A stretch of DNA of 12,122 bases from an uncultured Porphyromonadaceae bacterium (GCA_947174735.1 CAMWKC010000041.1:1-12122), one strand, 5' to 3'; positions 1 to 7,720 are shown, numbered from the stretch's first letter. The notes: generated by a model from the letters alone, not told the origin. A program made the numbers and translations.

Positions 1-3000
1 AAAGAATACAATCGTCAGCTCAACTTATCAGATGTCAACCGTCAGATGTTAGAAGTTTGGGATGATGAAAATCTATTTGAGTTAAGTATTAAAGAGAGAG
101 CAGGGTATCCTGAATTTGTTTTCTACGAAGGACCTCCAAGTGCTAATGGTATGCCAGGTATTCATCATGTTATGGCACGTACTATTAAAGATATAATCTG
201 CCGTTACAAAACTATGCAAGGTTTTGAAGTAAAACGTAAAGCAGGTTGGGATACTCACGGACTGCCAGTAGAGCTTGGCGTTGAGAAAACATTAGGTATT
301 ACGAAGGAGGACATCGGTAAAAAAATTACTGTCGATGAGTATAATGCTGCATGTCGCCGAGAAGTGATGAAATATACAAAAGAGTGGACTGATCTTACTC
401 ATAAGATGGGATACTGGGTTGATCTTGACAATCCATATATCACTTATGATAACGCTTATATGGAAACTCTTTGGTGGTTACTACGGAAGCTTTATGATAA
501 AGGCTTATTATATAAAGGATACACTATACAGCCTTATTCTCCTGCTGCGGGAACAGGATTAAGTTCTCATGAGCTTAATCAACCCGGTTGCTATCGCGAT
601 GTAAAAGATACAACCTGTACAGCTCTCTTTGAGATATCAGAACCTATGCCAGAAATGACTGGCTGGGGAAAACCTTACTTTATGGCATGGACTACCACTC
701 CATGGACTCTTCCCTCCAATACAGCTTTGTGTGTAGGTCCCAAAATTAACTATGCAGTAATAAGAACCTACAATCCTTATACTGCTGCTCCTATTACGAT
801 AGTTCTTGCAGAAGATCTCATCAAAAATTATTTTAAGGCTGATGGTGAGAAATTAGATTTGACTACTTATAAATCTGGTGACAAAATTATACCTTATAGT
901 ATCGTCGGTAAATTTAATGGCACAGAGCTTATAGGTATGCGTTACAAACAATTATTACCTTGGGTAAAACCGATAGATAAGCTTGATCATAGGTCTCCGG
1001 ATTATATTAAAGTATTAGCTGAAGATTTTAATAATGTCTTTACTGTAGGTAAAGATAAATATGTCGTAGCTGTATCTAAAGCTTTTAGAGTAATATCAGG
1101 AGATTTTGTAACTACCGAAGATGGTACAGGCATTGTACATATAGCACCGACATTTGGCGCCGATGACGCGAAAGTAGCTAAAGCAGCCAATATACCTGGT
1201 TTATTTATGGTTACAAAGCGTGGGGAAATGCGTCCTATGGTAGATTTGACCGGACGTTATTATCCTGTTGATGATCTTGCTGATAATTTTGTAAAAAAAT
1301 GTGTAAATTTACAACTCTATTCTTCACATGCAGGTGATTACGTAAAAAATGCTTATGATCCGAAATTTAATGAAGGTGGAAAATATGATCAAATAGCTGC
1401 TGAAAAAGCCGAAGACTTAAATGTAAAATTATGTCTGGAAATGAAGCAGCAAGGAGAAGTATTCAAAATAGAGAAGCATGTTCACAGCTATCCTCATTGC
1501 TGGCGTACTGACAAGCCTGTTTTGTACTATCCACTCGACAGTTGGTTCATACGGACACCAGAAGCACGTGAACGATTAATAGAGCTTAATCAGACTATCA
1601 AATGGAAACCAGCATCAACAGGAACTGGAAGGTTTGGGAAATGGCTTGAAAATGTCCAGGATTGGAATTTGTCAAGGAGTCGTTTCTGGGGTACTCCTTT
1701 ACCTATATGGAGAACTGAAGATGGAACTGAAGAGATCTGTATTGACAGTTATACCACTCTGTATAATGAGATAGACAAAGCTGTAACTGCGGGTGTAATG
1801 GAGGAAAATCCTCTTGCAAAAAAAGGATTTAAACCGGGTGACTACAGTAAAGCTAATTACGAGCTTATTGATATGCACCGTCCCTATGTTGATGAAATTG
1901 TGCTTGTATCGCCAACCGGTAAGCCTATGTATAGGGAAACTGATCTTATTGATGTGTGGTTTGATTCAGGTGCTATGCCTTACGCCCAGATACATTATCC
2001 TTTTGAAAATAAAGAGTTACTTGATTCTAAAAAGGTTTATCCTGCTGACTTTATTGCAGAGGGAGTAGATCAGACAAGAGGATGGTTCTTTACACTACAC
2101 GCATTAGGTGGAATGATATTCGATTCGGTAGCCTTCAAAGCAGTTATATCAAATGGACTTGTATTGGATAAAAATGGCAATAAAATGTCTAAACGTCTTG
2201 GTAATGCTATCGATCCATTTGACAATCTTGAACGCTTTGGTAGTGATGCTGTAAGATGGTATATGATTTCCAATTCTCAGCCATGGGATAATCTCAAATA
2301 TGATGAAGAAGGTGTAAGTGAAGTTAGCCGTAAACTGTTTGCGACCCTTTTCAACACATATAAATTCTTTGCCCTCTACGCAAATGTAGATGATTTTAAA
2401 GGAATAGAACCTGATATCCCTGTAGCTGATCGTCCTGAGATAGACCGTTGGATTCTTTCGTTGCTCAATACTCTTATAAAGGAAGTAACTACTGCACTTG
2501 ATGATTTTGAACCTACTAAAGCAGCAAGAGCGATTGAAGAATTTGTAACAGATAATCTGTCTAATTGGTATGTGCGTCTTAATCGAAAACGTTTCTGGAC
2601 TGGAAATATGACTTCGGATAAACTGGCTGCTTATCAGACACTTTATACTTGTTTAAAGACTATAGCTCTGTTAATGGCACCTTTTGCACCATTCTATTCC
2701 GATCAGCTCTATAGAGATCTTACTTATGATACTGAGCGGAAAAATGGAGGAATTTCTGTGCATTTAGCATCCTTTCCTGTCTCTAACGATAATAATATTG
2801 ACAAAGAATTAGAGGAGAGAATGCACATTGCACAGATACTTACTTCTAATATTCTGGCGTTGCGCAGAAAAGAAAATCTAAAAGTACGCCAGCCCTTACA
2901 GACTATACTTGTACCGGTAACAGATGAACAAAACCGTAAAAATATAGAAGCAGTTAAAGATTTGGTTTTGGCTGAAGTGAATGTTAAGGAGATGAAGATT

Positions 3001-3549
3001 GTTGATAATGAAGACAGTGGACTTGTAAAGAAAGTTAAAGCTGACTTCAAAAAACTTGGTCCACGCTTTGGTAAGGCTATGAAATCCTTAGGTCAGGCTG
3101 TATCAAATATGACGCAGCAGGATATAGCAAAATTAGAGAAAGATGCCAGTTTTACATTCCAAAATCTTCCTGATACTCCTACAATAAGTATAGAAGATGT
3201 TGAAATAGTACCAGAAGATATTGAAGGTTGGCTGGTAGCTAATGATGGTAATATTACAGTAGCTTTAGATGTTACAGTAACAGAGAATCTCCGCAATGAA
3301 GGAATGGCTCGAGAACTTATAAATCGTATTCAGAACCTCCGTAAGGAACAGGGATTTGAGATAACAGATCGAGTAAACGTAATATTCTCTGATCATCCCC
3401 TTGTAAAGGCAGCAATAGACAATTATGGCCAGTATATAGCTTCACAGGTTCTTGCTGATAACCTCAACATCATCAATGAAGTGGAGGAGAGTAAAGTGAT
3501 AGATATAGACGGTGCAAAGATTGGAATTATTGTGAATAAAATAAGTTGA
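1..3549 (+). CDS. ileS: isoleucyl-tRNA synthetase, 5'-truncated by window edge
   Basis: Class I aminoacyl-tRNA synthetase that charges tRNA-Ile in the cytoplasm and edits misactivated valine. The frame is open from base 1 (KEYNRQLNLSDVN...), which matches the usual N-terminus of Bacteroidota IleRS, so the ATG at 46 is internal and only a few residues are missing. Numbering from base 1, the ATP-binding HIGH signature reads GIHH at residues 53-56 (bases 157-168). The KMSKR loop is at bases 2182-2196. The CP1 editing domain shows TTTPWTLPSN (231-240) and GTGIVHIAPTFGADD (375-389). The visible product is 1182 residues. Its length and lack of an obvious C-terminal zinc finger fit the eukaryote-like IleRS2 type. 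The GXHH form of the signature is linked to very high mupirocin resistance in IleRS2 enzymes. lspA follows 33 bases later in the same frame. Identification is secure. Confidence 0.98.
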   Translation, partial: KEYNRQLNLSDVNRQMLEVWDDENLFELSIKERAGYPEFVFYEGPPSANGMPGIHHVMARTIKDIICRYKTMQGFEVKRKAGWDTHGLPVELGVEKTLGITKEDIGKKITVDEYNAACRREVMKYTKEWTDLTHKMGYWVDLDNPYITYDNAYMETLWWLLRKLYDKGLLYKGYTIQPYSPAAGTGLSSHELNQPGCYRDVKDTTCTALFEISEPMPEMTGWGKPYFMAWTTTPWTLPSNTALCVGPKINYAVIRTYNPYTAAPITIVLAEDLIKNYFKADGEKLDLTTYKSGDKIIPYSIVGKFNGTELIGMRYKQLLPWVKPIDKLDHRSPDYIKVLAEDFNNVFTVGKDKYVVAVSKAFRVISGDFVTTEDGTGIVHIAPTFGADDAKVAKAANIPGLFMVTKRGEMRPMVDLTGRYYPVDDLADNFVKKCVNLQLYSSHAGDYVKNAYDPKFNEGGKYDQIAAEKAEDLNVKLCLEMKQQGEVFKIEKHVHSYPHCWRTDKPVLYYPLDSWFIRTPEARERLIELNQTIKWKPASTGTGRFGKWLENVQDWNLSRSRFWGTPLPIWRTEDGTEEICIDSYTTLYNEIDKAVTAGVMEENPLAKKGFKPGDYSKANYELIDMHRPYVDEIVLVSPTGKPMYRETDLIDVWFDSGAMPYAQIHYPFENKELLDSKKVYPADFIAEGVDQTRGWFFTLHALGGMIFDSVAFKAVISNGLVLDKNGNKMSKRLGNAIDPFDNLERFGSDAVRWYMISNSQPWDNLKYDEEGVSEVSRKLFATLFNTYKFFALYANVDDFKGIEPDIPVADRPEIDRWILSLLNTLIKEVTTALDDFEPTKAARAIEEFVTDNLSNWYVRLNRKRFWTGNMTSDKLAAYQTLYTCLKTIALLMAPFAPFYSDQLYRDLTYDTERKNGGISVHLASFPVSNDNNIDKELEERMHIAQILTSNILALRRKENLKVRQPLQTILVPVTDEQNRKNIEAVKDLVLAEVNVKEMKIVDNEDSGLVKKVKADFKKLGPRFGKAMKSLGQAVSNMTQQDIAKLEKDASFTFQNLPDTPTISIEDVEIVPEDIEGWLVANDGNITVALDVTVTENLRNEGMARELINRIQNLRKEQGFEITDRVNVIFSDHPLVKAAIDNYGQYIASQVLADNLNIINEVEESKVIDIDGAKIGIIVNKIS

Positions 3550-3582
3550 GGTAAAATCCTTGAACCTTTAATATATCATAAT

Positions 3583-4269
3583 TTGGAGATTAACAATCAA
3601 ATTAAAGTTTACCACCACCACGGGATTACTCCCGGGTGGCTGGTAACCTTTATAATACTGCTTGTAATAGTTTGTGACCAAACATTAAAAATATGGGTCA
3701 AAACTAATTTTTATCTCGGCGAGAGCGTCGAGATAACTTCTTGGTGGCAACTAAAATTTATTGAAAATAATGGTATGGCTTTTGGAATTGAGCTTTGGAG
3801 TAAATTAGCTCTAACCATAGGCCGTATTGGCGCTATAGCATTTTTTATTTGGATGTTATGGCGTATAAAAAATATAAAATTACATACAGGATTCTTTATA
3901 GCAGCCGCTTTGATAACTGCCGGAGCAGCAGGTAATATTTTTGACTGTGTATTCTATGGTAAACTTTTTAATAATCCTTTACCACCCGAGATAGCTACAT
4001 TTCTACCTCCAGGGGGTGGATATGCTTCATGGTTTGAAGGAAGAGTAGTAGATATGCTTTATTTCCCTATTTTTGAAATAGAATGGCCTGCTTGGTTTCC
4101 TATTTTAGGTGGAAAAACATTCGAATTCTTTCAATATATCTTTAACCTTGCAGATGCAGCAATTTGTATTGGTGTGGTACTTTTGATATGTTTCTATAAT
4201 AAAGATGCCGCTTTAGCATTTAATTCGCTAGGAAAGAAAAAAACTGAGCATGTCAATACCGACTCATAA
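3583..4269 (+). CDS. lspA: lipoprotein signal peptidase LspA (signal peptidase II)
   Basis: Inner-membrane aspartyl protease that cleaves prolipoprotein signal peptides before the lipidated cysteine. The family boxes are present: ENNGMAFG (61-68), AGNIFD (116-121), GRVVDM (153-158) and FNLAD (187-191). The catalytic aspartates should be D157 and D191. Four membrane segments are visible, near residues 18-36, 74-93, 102-119 and 184-204. The 30-odd residues between AGNIFD and GRVVDM (GKLFNNPLPPE...GGGYASWFEG) form a long loop seen in Bacteroidota members. No in-frame ATG lies between the ileS stop and the first conserved box. TTG at 3583 is the best start; ATA or ATT codons nearby cannot be excluded. 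The gene lies 33 bases after ileS and 9 bases before a lipoprotein gene. As I recall, related genomes have a DksA/TraR gene between ileS and lspA; none is present here. Confidence 0.95.
   Translation: MEINNQIKVYHHHGITPGWLVTFIILLVIVCDQTLKIWVKTNFYLGESVEITSWWQLKFIENNGMAFGIELWSKLALTIGRIGAIAFFIWMLWRIKNIKLHTGFFIAAALITAGAAGNIFDCVFYGKLFNNPLPPEIATFLPPGGGYASWFEGRVVDMLYFPIFEIEWPAWFPILGGKTFEFFQYIFNLADAAICIGVVLLICFYNKDAALAFNSLGKKKTEHVNTDS
3609..3646 (+). promoter_or_regulatory. stem-loop inside the start of lspA
   Basis: An imperfect inverted repeat over codons 9-22 of lspA can fold into a hairpin. TTACCA pairs with TGGTAA, CCACC with GGTGG, and CGGGA with TCCCG, giving about 16 pairs. There are two single-base bulges (A3620 and C3640) and a TTAC loop. 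It is far richer in G+C than its surroundings. No T-run follows it, so a simple terminator is unlikely. A role in folding or translating the ileS-lspA message is inference only. Confidence 0.45.
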
Positions 4270-4278
4270 AAACTGTAC

Positions 4279-5100
4279 ATGAAATTAAATATATTTTTCT
4301 TTAAATTGATGTTAAGTATAGGAACTATTATGATACTGAATAATTGTTCTAAACTTCCTAAAGAAGTATTAAATGAAAATCAGACAGTTGAGTTGTTAAG
4401 TGATCTACAAATAGCAGCTTCTTACTCGGACCAGCATTCTTCGTCAATACGTGATTCAGCGCGTATTAGACTTGCATGGGGAATTCTAAAACAACATAAT
4501 GTAAGTCAAGTAGAATTTGATAGTACTTTAGCTTGGTACGGTAGAAATGTTGATGAGTATGAGAAAGTGCTTGAAAAAGTTAAAGTGTCAATTGAAAATA
4601 AGAAGAAACAAATAATAGTTGACCAGGAAAAAGAGAATAAACGGAGTAATAATGACTTATGGATTACAAGTCCTAATATAGTATTATCATCAATAGGTAA
4701 CGAGATTCTTACATTCAATATTAACAATCCCGAAATAGAAAAAGGTGATAATATTACTTGGTCTCTACGTATGCAACAGACTCCTCAATATTATTTACTT
4801 CTTGGAGTAGAATATAACGATGGTCATATAAGATATATTACTAATACCAATAGTTCAAGATCCAAACTTGAACTATCTCTCCAGACAGATACCGCATCAG
4901 TACCTATCCGTCTATTCGGTCAAATAGTAATATCTGATAACTCTGTATTTCCTATATATATAGATAGTATAAGCTTACAATATTCTCCGTTTGATTCGTT
5001 AGAATATCGCCGAAAATTTAATATTCAAAATACATTAAATCATAAATTAAATGTTAAACCAAAAACACCTGTTGACACGACATCTAATATTATTAGATAG
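4279..5100 (+). CDS. DUF4296 family lipoprotein
   Basis: Predicted lipoprotein of unknown function, 273 residues. The N-terminus is a short signal peptide (MKLNIFFFKLMLSIGTIMIL) followed by LNNC, so C23 should be lipidated after cleavage by LspA, encoded just upstream. The -1 asparagine is a less usual lipobox residue. After the cysteine, SKLPKEVLNENQTVELLSDL and the helical segment to about residue 110 resemble the DUF4296 domain. This ends in a charged stretch (about 98-123). The C-terminal half, about 125-245, looks like a beta-rich domain (PNIVLSSIGNEILTFNINNP...IYIDSISLQYSPF), which is an extension beyond the core domain. DUF4296 lipoproteins often sit beside lspA in Bacteroidales. The start at 4279 is the first ATG after lspA and gives a good signal peptide. 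Two tandem TAG stops end the gene. Confidence 0.8.
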   Translation: MKLNIFFFKLMLSIGTIMILNNCSKLPKEVLNENQTVELLSDLQIAASYSDQHSSSIRDSARIRLAWGILKQHNVSQVEFDSTLAWYGRNVDEYEKVLEKVKVSIENKKKQIIVDQEKENKRSNNDLWITSPNIVLSSIGNEILTFNINNPEIEKGDNITWSLRMQQTPQYYLLLGVEYNDGHIRYITNTNSSRSKLELSLQTDTASVPIRLFGQIVISDNSVFPIYIDSISLQYSPFDSLEYRRKFNIQNTLNHKLNVKPKTPVDTTSNIIR

Positions 5101-5311
5101 TAGAGGAAATAGGATAAAAGAATTAAGGAGCCTCTCTAAGTTAACAGTCTATTATAAACATTCATTTAAGTTATGCAATTATAATCAACGAATCGAAGCA
5201 TTTAATATAACAAGTTTCAGTTGTGAAGAAGAAGCAACTGAATTTGTTACATCACCTTTAGTCATCTCTAAATGCAATGATAAATATACTATAAGTATAT
5301 TTATACAATAA
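5051..5311 (+). CDS. small hypothetical ORF overlapping the DUF4296 gene
   Basis: An 86-codon ORF whose ATG directly follows an in-frame TAA (5048-5050). It overlaps the last 50 bases of the lipoprotein gene in another frame. It is the only open rightward frame through 5101-5311; the other two have stops almost at once. In DNA this AT-rich an 86-codon frame is not expected often by chance. The product is basic at first (RGNRIKELRSLSKLTVYYKH) and then more acidic (SCEEEATEF). It has no signal peptide, no membrane segment and no motif I recognise. It could be a small coupled gene, a decayed remnant, or non-coding spacer between the lipoprotein and DUF1599 genes. I assign no function. Confidence 0.3.
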   Translation: MLNQKHLLTRHLILLDSRGNRIKELRSLSKLTVYYKHSFKLCNYNQRIEAFNITSFSCEEEATEFVTSPLVISKCNDKYTISIFIQ

Positions 5312-5340
5312 ATATATAATTAATATATTCTGATAAAATA

Positions 5341-5922
5341 ATGGAAACTAAAATTAATACTCAAAAGGAAGTAAAAAACGAGCTTATTAAATGTAGAGAT
5401 ATTTTCTCAAAGAAACTTCAGGACTATGGTACTTCATGGCGTATAATGAGACCTTCAAGTGTAACTGATCAGATATATATTAAAGCCCGTAGAATTCGAA
5501 GTTTTGAGGAAAAAGGAGAGTTTAAAATTCAGGAAAGTATATCAAGCGAATATCAAGCTATTATAAATTATTGTATCATTGCCCTTATAATACTGGAACT
5601 CAATCTACAATCTTCAATAATGGAAGATATAGACCTTAAATCTTCTTTGGCATTAACTCTATATGATAAATATACAAATCGAATATTAAATCTTCTTGAG
5701 GCTAAAAATCATGACTATGACGAAGCTTGGCGTCACATGCGTATAAGTAGTTTTACTGACATTATTCTTCAAAAGCTTCTCCGTACAAAAGAAATAGAAT
5801 CTAATCATGGAAAAACCATTGTCAGTGAAGGTGTTGATGCTAACTACATGGATATAGTTAATTATGCGCTTTTTGCTCTTATTAAGCTAAATGAGCAGGT
5901 ATCTAAAGATAAAGGAGAATAG
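5341..5922 (+). CDS. DUF1599 (nucleotide modification associated domain 1) protein, two tandem copies
   Basis: Soluble, largely helical 193-residue protein made of two copies of one domain. Copy 1 (about 18-86) contains DYGTSWRIMRPSSVTD (28-43), then K48, R50-R51 and a closing helix EYQAIINYCIIALIIL. Copy 2 (about 108-183) contains DYDEAWRHMRISSFTD (125-140), then K145, R148 and NYMDIVNYALFALIKL. The shared pattern is DYxxxWRxMRxSSxTD followed by K and R. This is the DUF1599/PF07659 family, named for its occurrence with phage nucleotide-modification genes; its biochemical role is not established. No phage genes are nearby. In Bacteroidales this gene commonly stands before a DoxX-like gene, as here with a 12-base gap. 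The upstream 29 bases are pure AT-rich spacer. The family call is confident, the function unknown. Confidence 0.82.
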   Translation: METKINTQKEVKNELIKCRDIFSKKLQDYGTSWRIMRPSSVTDQIYIKARRIRSFEEKGEFKIQESISSEYQAIINYCIIALIILELNLQSSIMEDIDLKSSLALTLYDKYTNRILNLLEAKNHDYDEAWRHMRISSFTDIILQKLLRTKEIESNHGKTIVSEGVDANYMDIVNYALFALIKLNEQVSKDKGE

Positions 5923-5934
5923 GATACAGAAACT

Positions 5935-7191
5935 ATGAAAATTCCGTCTTCCTCTTTACAATCTGTCATTACGTGGATATGCCGCATTATAGTCGGAACT
6001 ATATTTGTTATTTCTGGCTTTTCAAAATCTATTGATCCTTGGGGCACTATTTATAAAGTTAATGACTATCTCAATGTATTGGAGCTTCAACTTTGGCCTA
6101 ATTTGATTTTAATATTTGTATTTTCACTATGTGTATGTGAATTTCTTATTGGATTATTTATTCTGTTGGGCTGTTTCCGTCGTGGCACTATAGTGGCAGC
6201 TATTATTATAATGGCTTTTATGTTACCTTTATCTTTTTGGATTGCTATAGAAAATCCAGTTAGTGATTGTGGTTGTTTCGGAGAAGCCTTTGTAATCTCA
6301 AATTGGACAACTTTTGAGAAGAATCTTATAATAACAGTATGTCTAGTATGGTTGTTTAAGTTTAATCAAAACACTATAAGCCTAATTGCTCCAGCTTTAC
6401 AATGGTTATGTTTTCTTGCGTCGTTTGCATTAATAGGTTTTATAAATGTAGTAGGATATTATTATCAACCATTAATAGATTTTAGAGCGTATCCTATCGG
6501 AACTAAGCTTAATAGTAATAATGAAAACGGAGAAGAATCTACAGTCAGTTTTATTTATAAAAAAGATAATATAGAACGTCTCTTTAGTGAAGATGATATA
6601 CTACCTTCTGAAGATAGCGGATGGATTTTCGTAAGTAGAGTCGTTAATAATAAAGATAAGGAATCTGATGATAAACAATTTCGAATTTGGTCTACTGACA
6701 CTGAGGAGGATGTAACTGATGAAATCTTGGAAACCGAAAACGATCAATTACTCATACTTATACCAGATCTTACAACTATATCTTTATCTACAGGCTGGCA
6801 ATTGAACTCTTTATTTGACTGGGCTTCTGAAAAAAATATTGATGTTACTGCTATTGTTAGTGGTACTGAAAGCAGTATAGAAACATGGACTGATATAGCT
6901 ATACCTAATTATCCTATATTTAAAGCAGAAGATACTGATATTAAAATATTAGCTCGGGGTAACCCTGCAATAGTTTTTATAAGACAAGGTATGATAGTAT
7001 GGAAAAGTACACTAAAAGCATTAGAAACTGATGATTTTATGCAGTTGGATTCTTCTATCACCCCTATGACATTTTTTCATGATAATAACCGTATTCTTAT
7101 AAATACGATAACTATATGGGGTATTGTAATGCTTTCACTAATGAGTATGACATTTATAGGACGTCTGTCAAAACATAATAAAATTTTATAA
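5935..7191 (+). CDS. DoxX/MauE-like membrane protein with C-terminal thioredoxin-like domain (BT_3928-like)
   Basis: Inner-membrane protein of 418 residues. The N-terminal half resembles DoxX/MauE proteins: a first segment with GTIFVISGFSKSIDPWGT (21-38), further segments near 55-79, 84-105, 128-143 and 155-176, and the cysteine motif DCGCFG (111-116) typical of MauE-like proteins that handle thiols. After about residue 180 comes a soluble domain of about 190 residues. Its end (YPIFKAED...RGNPAIVFIRQGMIVWK, 326-357) looks like the second half of a thioredoxin fold including the cis-proline region. I see no CxxC, so that domain should not be a normal oxidoreductase. A final membrane segment lies at about 387-408. 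A redox or quinone-linked envelope role is inference. The gene is 12 bases after the DUF1599 gene and ends 4 bases from the stop of rlmH on the other strand, leaving no room for a separate terminator. Confidence 0.8.
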   Translation: MKIPSSSLQSVITWICRIIVGTIFVISGFSKSIDPWGTIYKVNDYLNVLELQLWPNLILIFVFSLCVCEFLIGLFILLGCFRRGTIVAAIIIMAFMLPLSFWIAIENPVSDCGCFGEAFVISNWTTFEKNLIITVCLVWLFKFNQNTISLIAPALQWLCFLASFALIGFINVVGYYYQPLIDFRAYPIGTKLNSNNENGEESTVSFIYKKDNIERLFSEDDILPSEDSGWIFVSRVVNNKDKESDDKQFRIWSTDTEEDVTDEILETENDQLLILIPDLTTISLSTGWQLNSLFDWASEKNIDVTAIVSGTESSIETWTDIAIPNYPIFKAEDTDIKILARGNPAIVFIRQGMIVWKSTLKALETDDFMQLDSSITPMTFFHDNNRILINTITIWGIVMLSLMSMTFIGRLSKHNKIL

Positions 7192-7195
7192 AACT

Positions 7196-7669
7196 TTACT
7201 TATGATGATAAGGCTCCCCTTTAAGAATTGTCAATCCTCGATATAACTGTTCTATAAAAAATAATCTCACCATTTCATGGTTGAAAGTCATTTTAGAAAG
7301 AGAAATAAGCTGAGTGGCTCTTTTATATATATCTTGCGAAAAGCCATAAGGACCACCTATCACAAATACCAAACGTTTTATTCCAGATAGCATAATACGT
7401 TGTAACAATTCAGAAAATTCTATAGAGGTAAGTTGTTTACCATTCTCATCAAGTAATATAACATAATCTTGATTGGTAATATTTGATAAAATCTCATTAC
7501 CCTCTATAATTTTCTGAATTTCTTCTGTGATTTTCTTATTTTTCTTTAAGTCAGGTATAATCTGTATCTTAAAAGGTATATAATACCTTAACCGTTTAAG
7601 ATACATTTCTATACCTTGTATAAGGTAAGTTGAGGTAGTTTTACCAACCACTATTAAAACTATTTCCAT
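7196..7669 (-). CDS. rlmH: 23S rRNA (pseudouridine1915-N3)-methyltransferase RlmH
   Basis: SPOUT-family methyltransferase that uses S-adenosylmethionine to methylate N3 of pseudouridine 1915 in helix 69 of 23S rRNA, acting on assembled 70S ribosomes. The 157-residue length is standard. The knotted SAM site is visible as FVIGGPYGF (102-110), LSKMTFNHEMVRLFFIEQLYR begins at 124, and the product ends in the characteristic PYHHK. The N-terminus MEIVLIVVGKT is also typical. The gene starts 39 bases from nadC on the opposite strand, and its promoter overlaps the nadC promoter. It converges with the DoxX-like gene. Nothing is missing. Confidence 0.97.
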   Translation of the reverse strand: MEIVLIVVGKTTSTYLIQGIEMYLKRLRYYIPFKIQIIPDLKKNKKITEEIQKIIEGNEILSNITNQDYVILLDENGKQLTSIEFSELLQRIMLSGIKRLVFVIGGPYGFSQDIYKRATQLISLSKMTFNHEMVRLFFIEQLYRGLTILKGEPYHHK

Positions 7670-7678
7670 ATTATTTAT

Positions 7679-7686
7679 TAACTTTG
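7679..7686 (+). promoter_or_regulatory. nadC promoter -7 element TAACTTTG
   Basis: TAACTTTG matches the Bacteroidota -7 consensus TAnnTTTG. It would start nadC transcription near 7691-7693, about 16 bases before the ATG. No good TTTG box occurs at the expected position near 7655, so this side looks weaker than the rlmH side, or it needs an activator or relies on the shared melted region. Confidence 0.55.
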
Positions 7687-7688
7687 TA

Positions 7689-7720
7689 CAAAATTAATAA
7701 ATAATAATATGAAAACCAAA
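7689..7720 (-). promoter_or_regulatory. rlmH promoter, TTTG-N20-TAATTTTG
   Basis: Read leftward, TTTG (7720-7717) is followed by 20 bases and then TAATTTTG (7696-7689). This is an exact match to the Bacteroidota consensus TTTG-N19-21-TAnnTTTG. Transcription would start near 7682-7684, giving a leader of roughly 15 bases. The -33 box lies inside the first codons of nadC. The -7 box faces the nadC -7 box across the central TA of a near-palindrome. Confidence 0.7.

Noticed and set aside
1814..2068. 84-codon rightward ORF inside ileS
   Set aside because: Out-of-frame shadow within conserved IleRS sequence.
2724..3050. 108-codon leftward ORF inside ileS
   Set aside because: Antisense shadow of a well-conserved synthetase region, with no recognisable features. 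The same holds for the other short antisense frames at 1002-1190, 2070-2273, 3093-3296, 4506-4727 and 5862-6047.
3547..3585. Stop-codon readthrough producing an IleRS-LspA fusion
   Set aside because: The frames agree, but a cytoplasmic synthetase fused to a membrane protease is implausible and a TTG start explains the layout.
7178..7189. ATAAAATTTTAT palindrome at the end of the DoxX-like gene as a terminator
   Set aside because: Twelve bases of pure A/T form no stable stem and lie within the coding end; I see no intrinsic terminator between the DoxX-like gene and rlmH.
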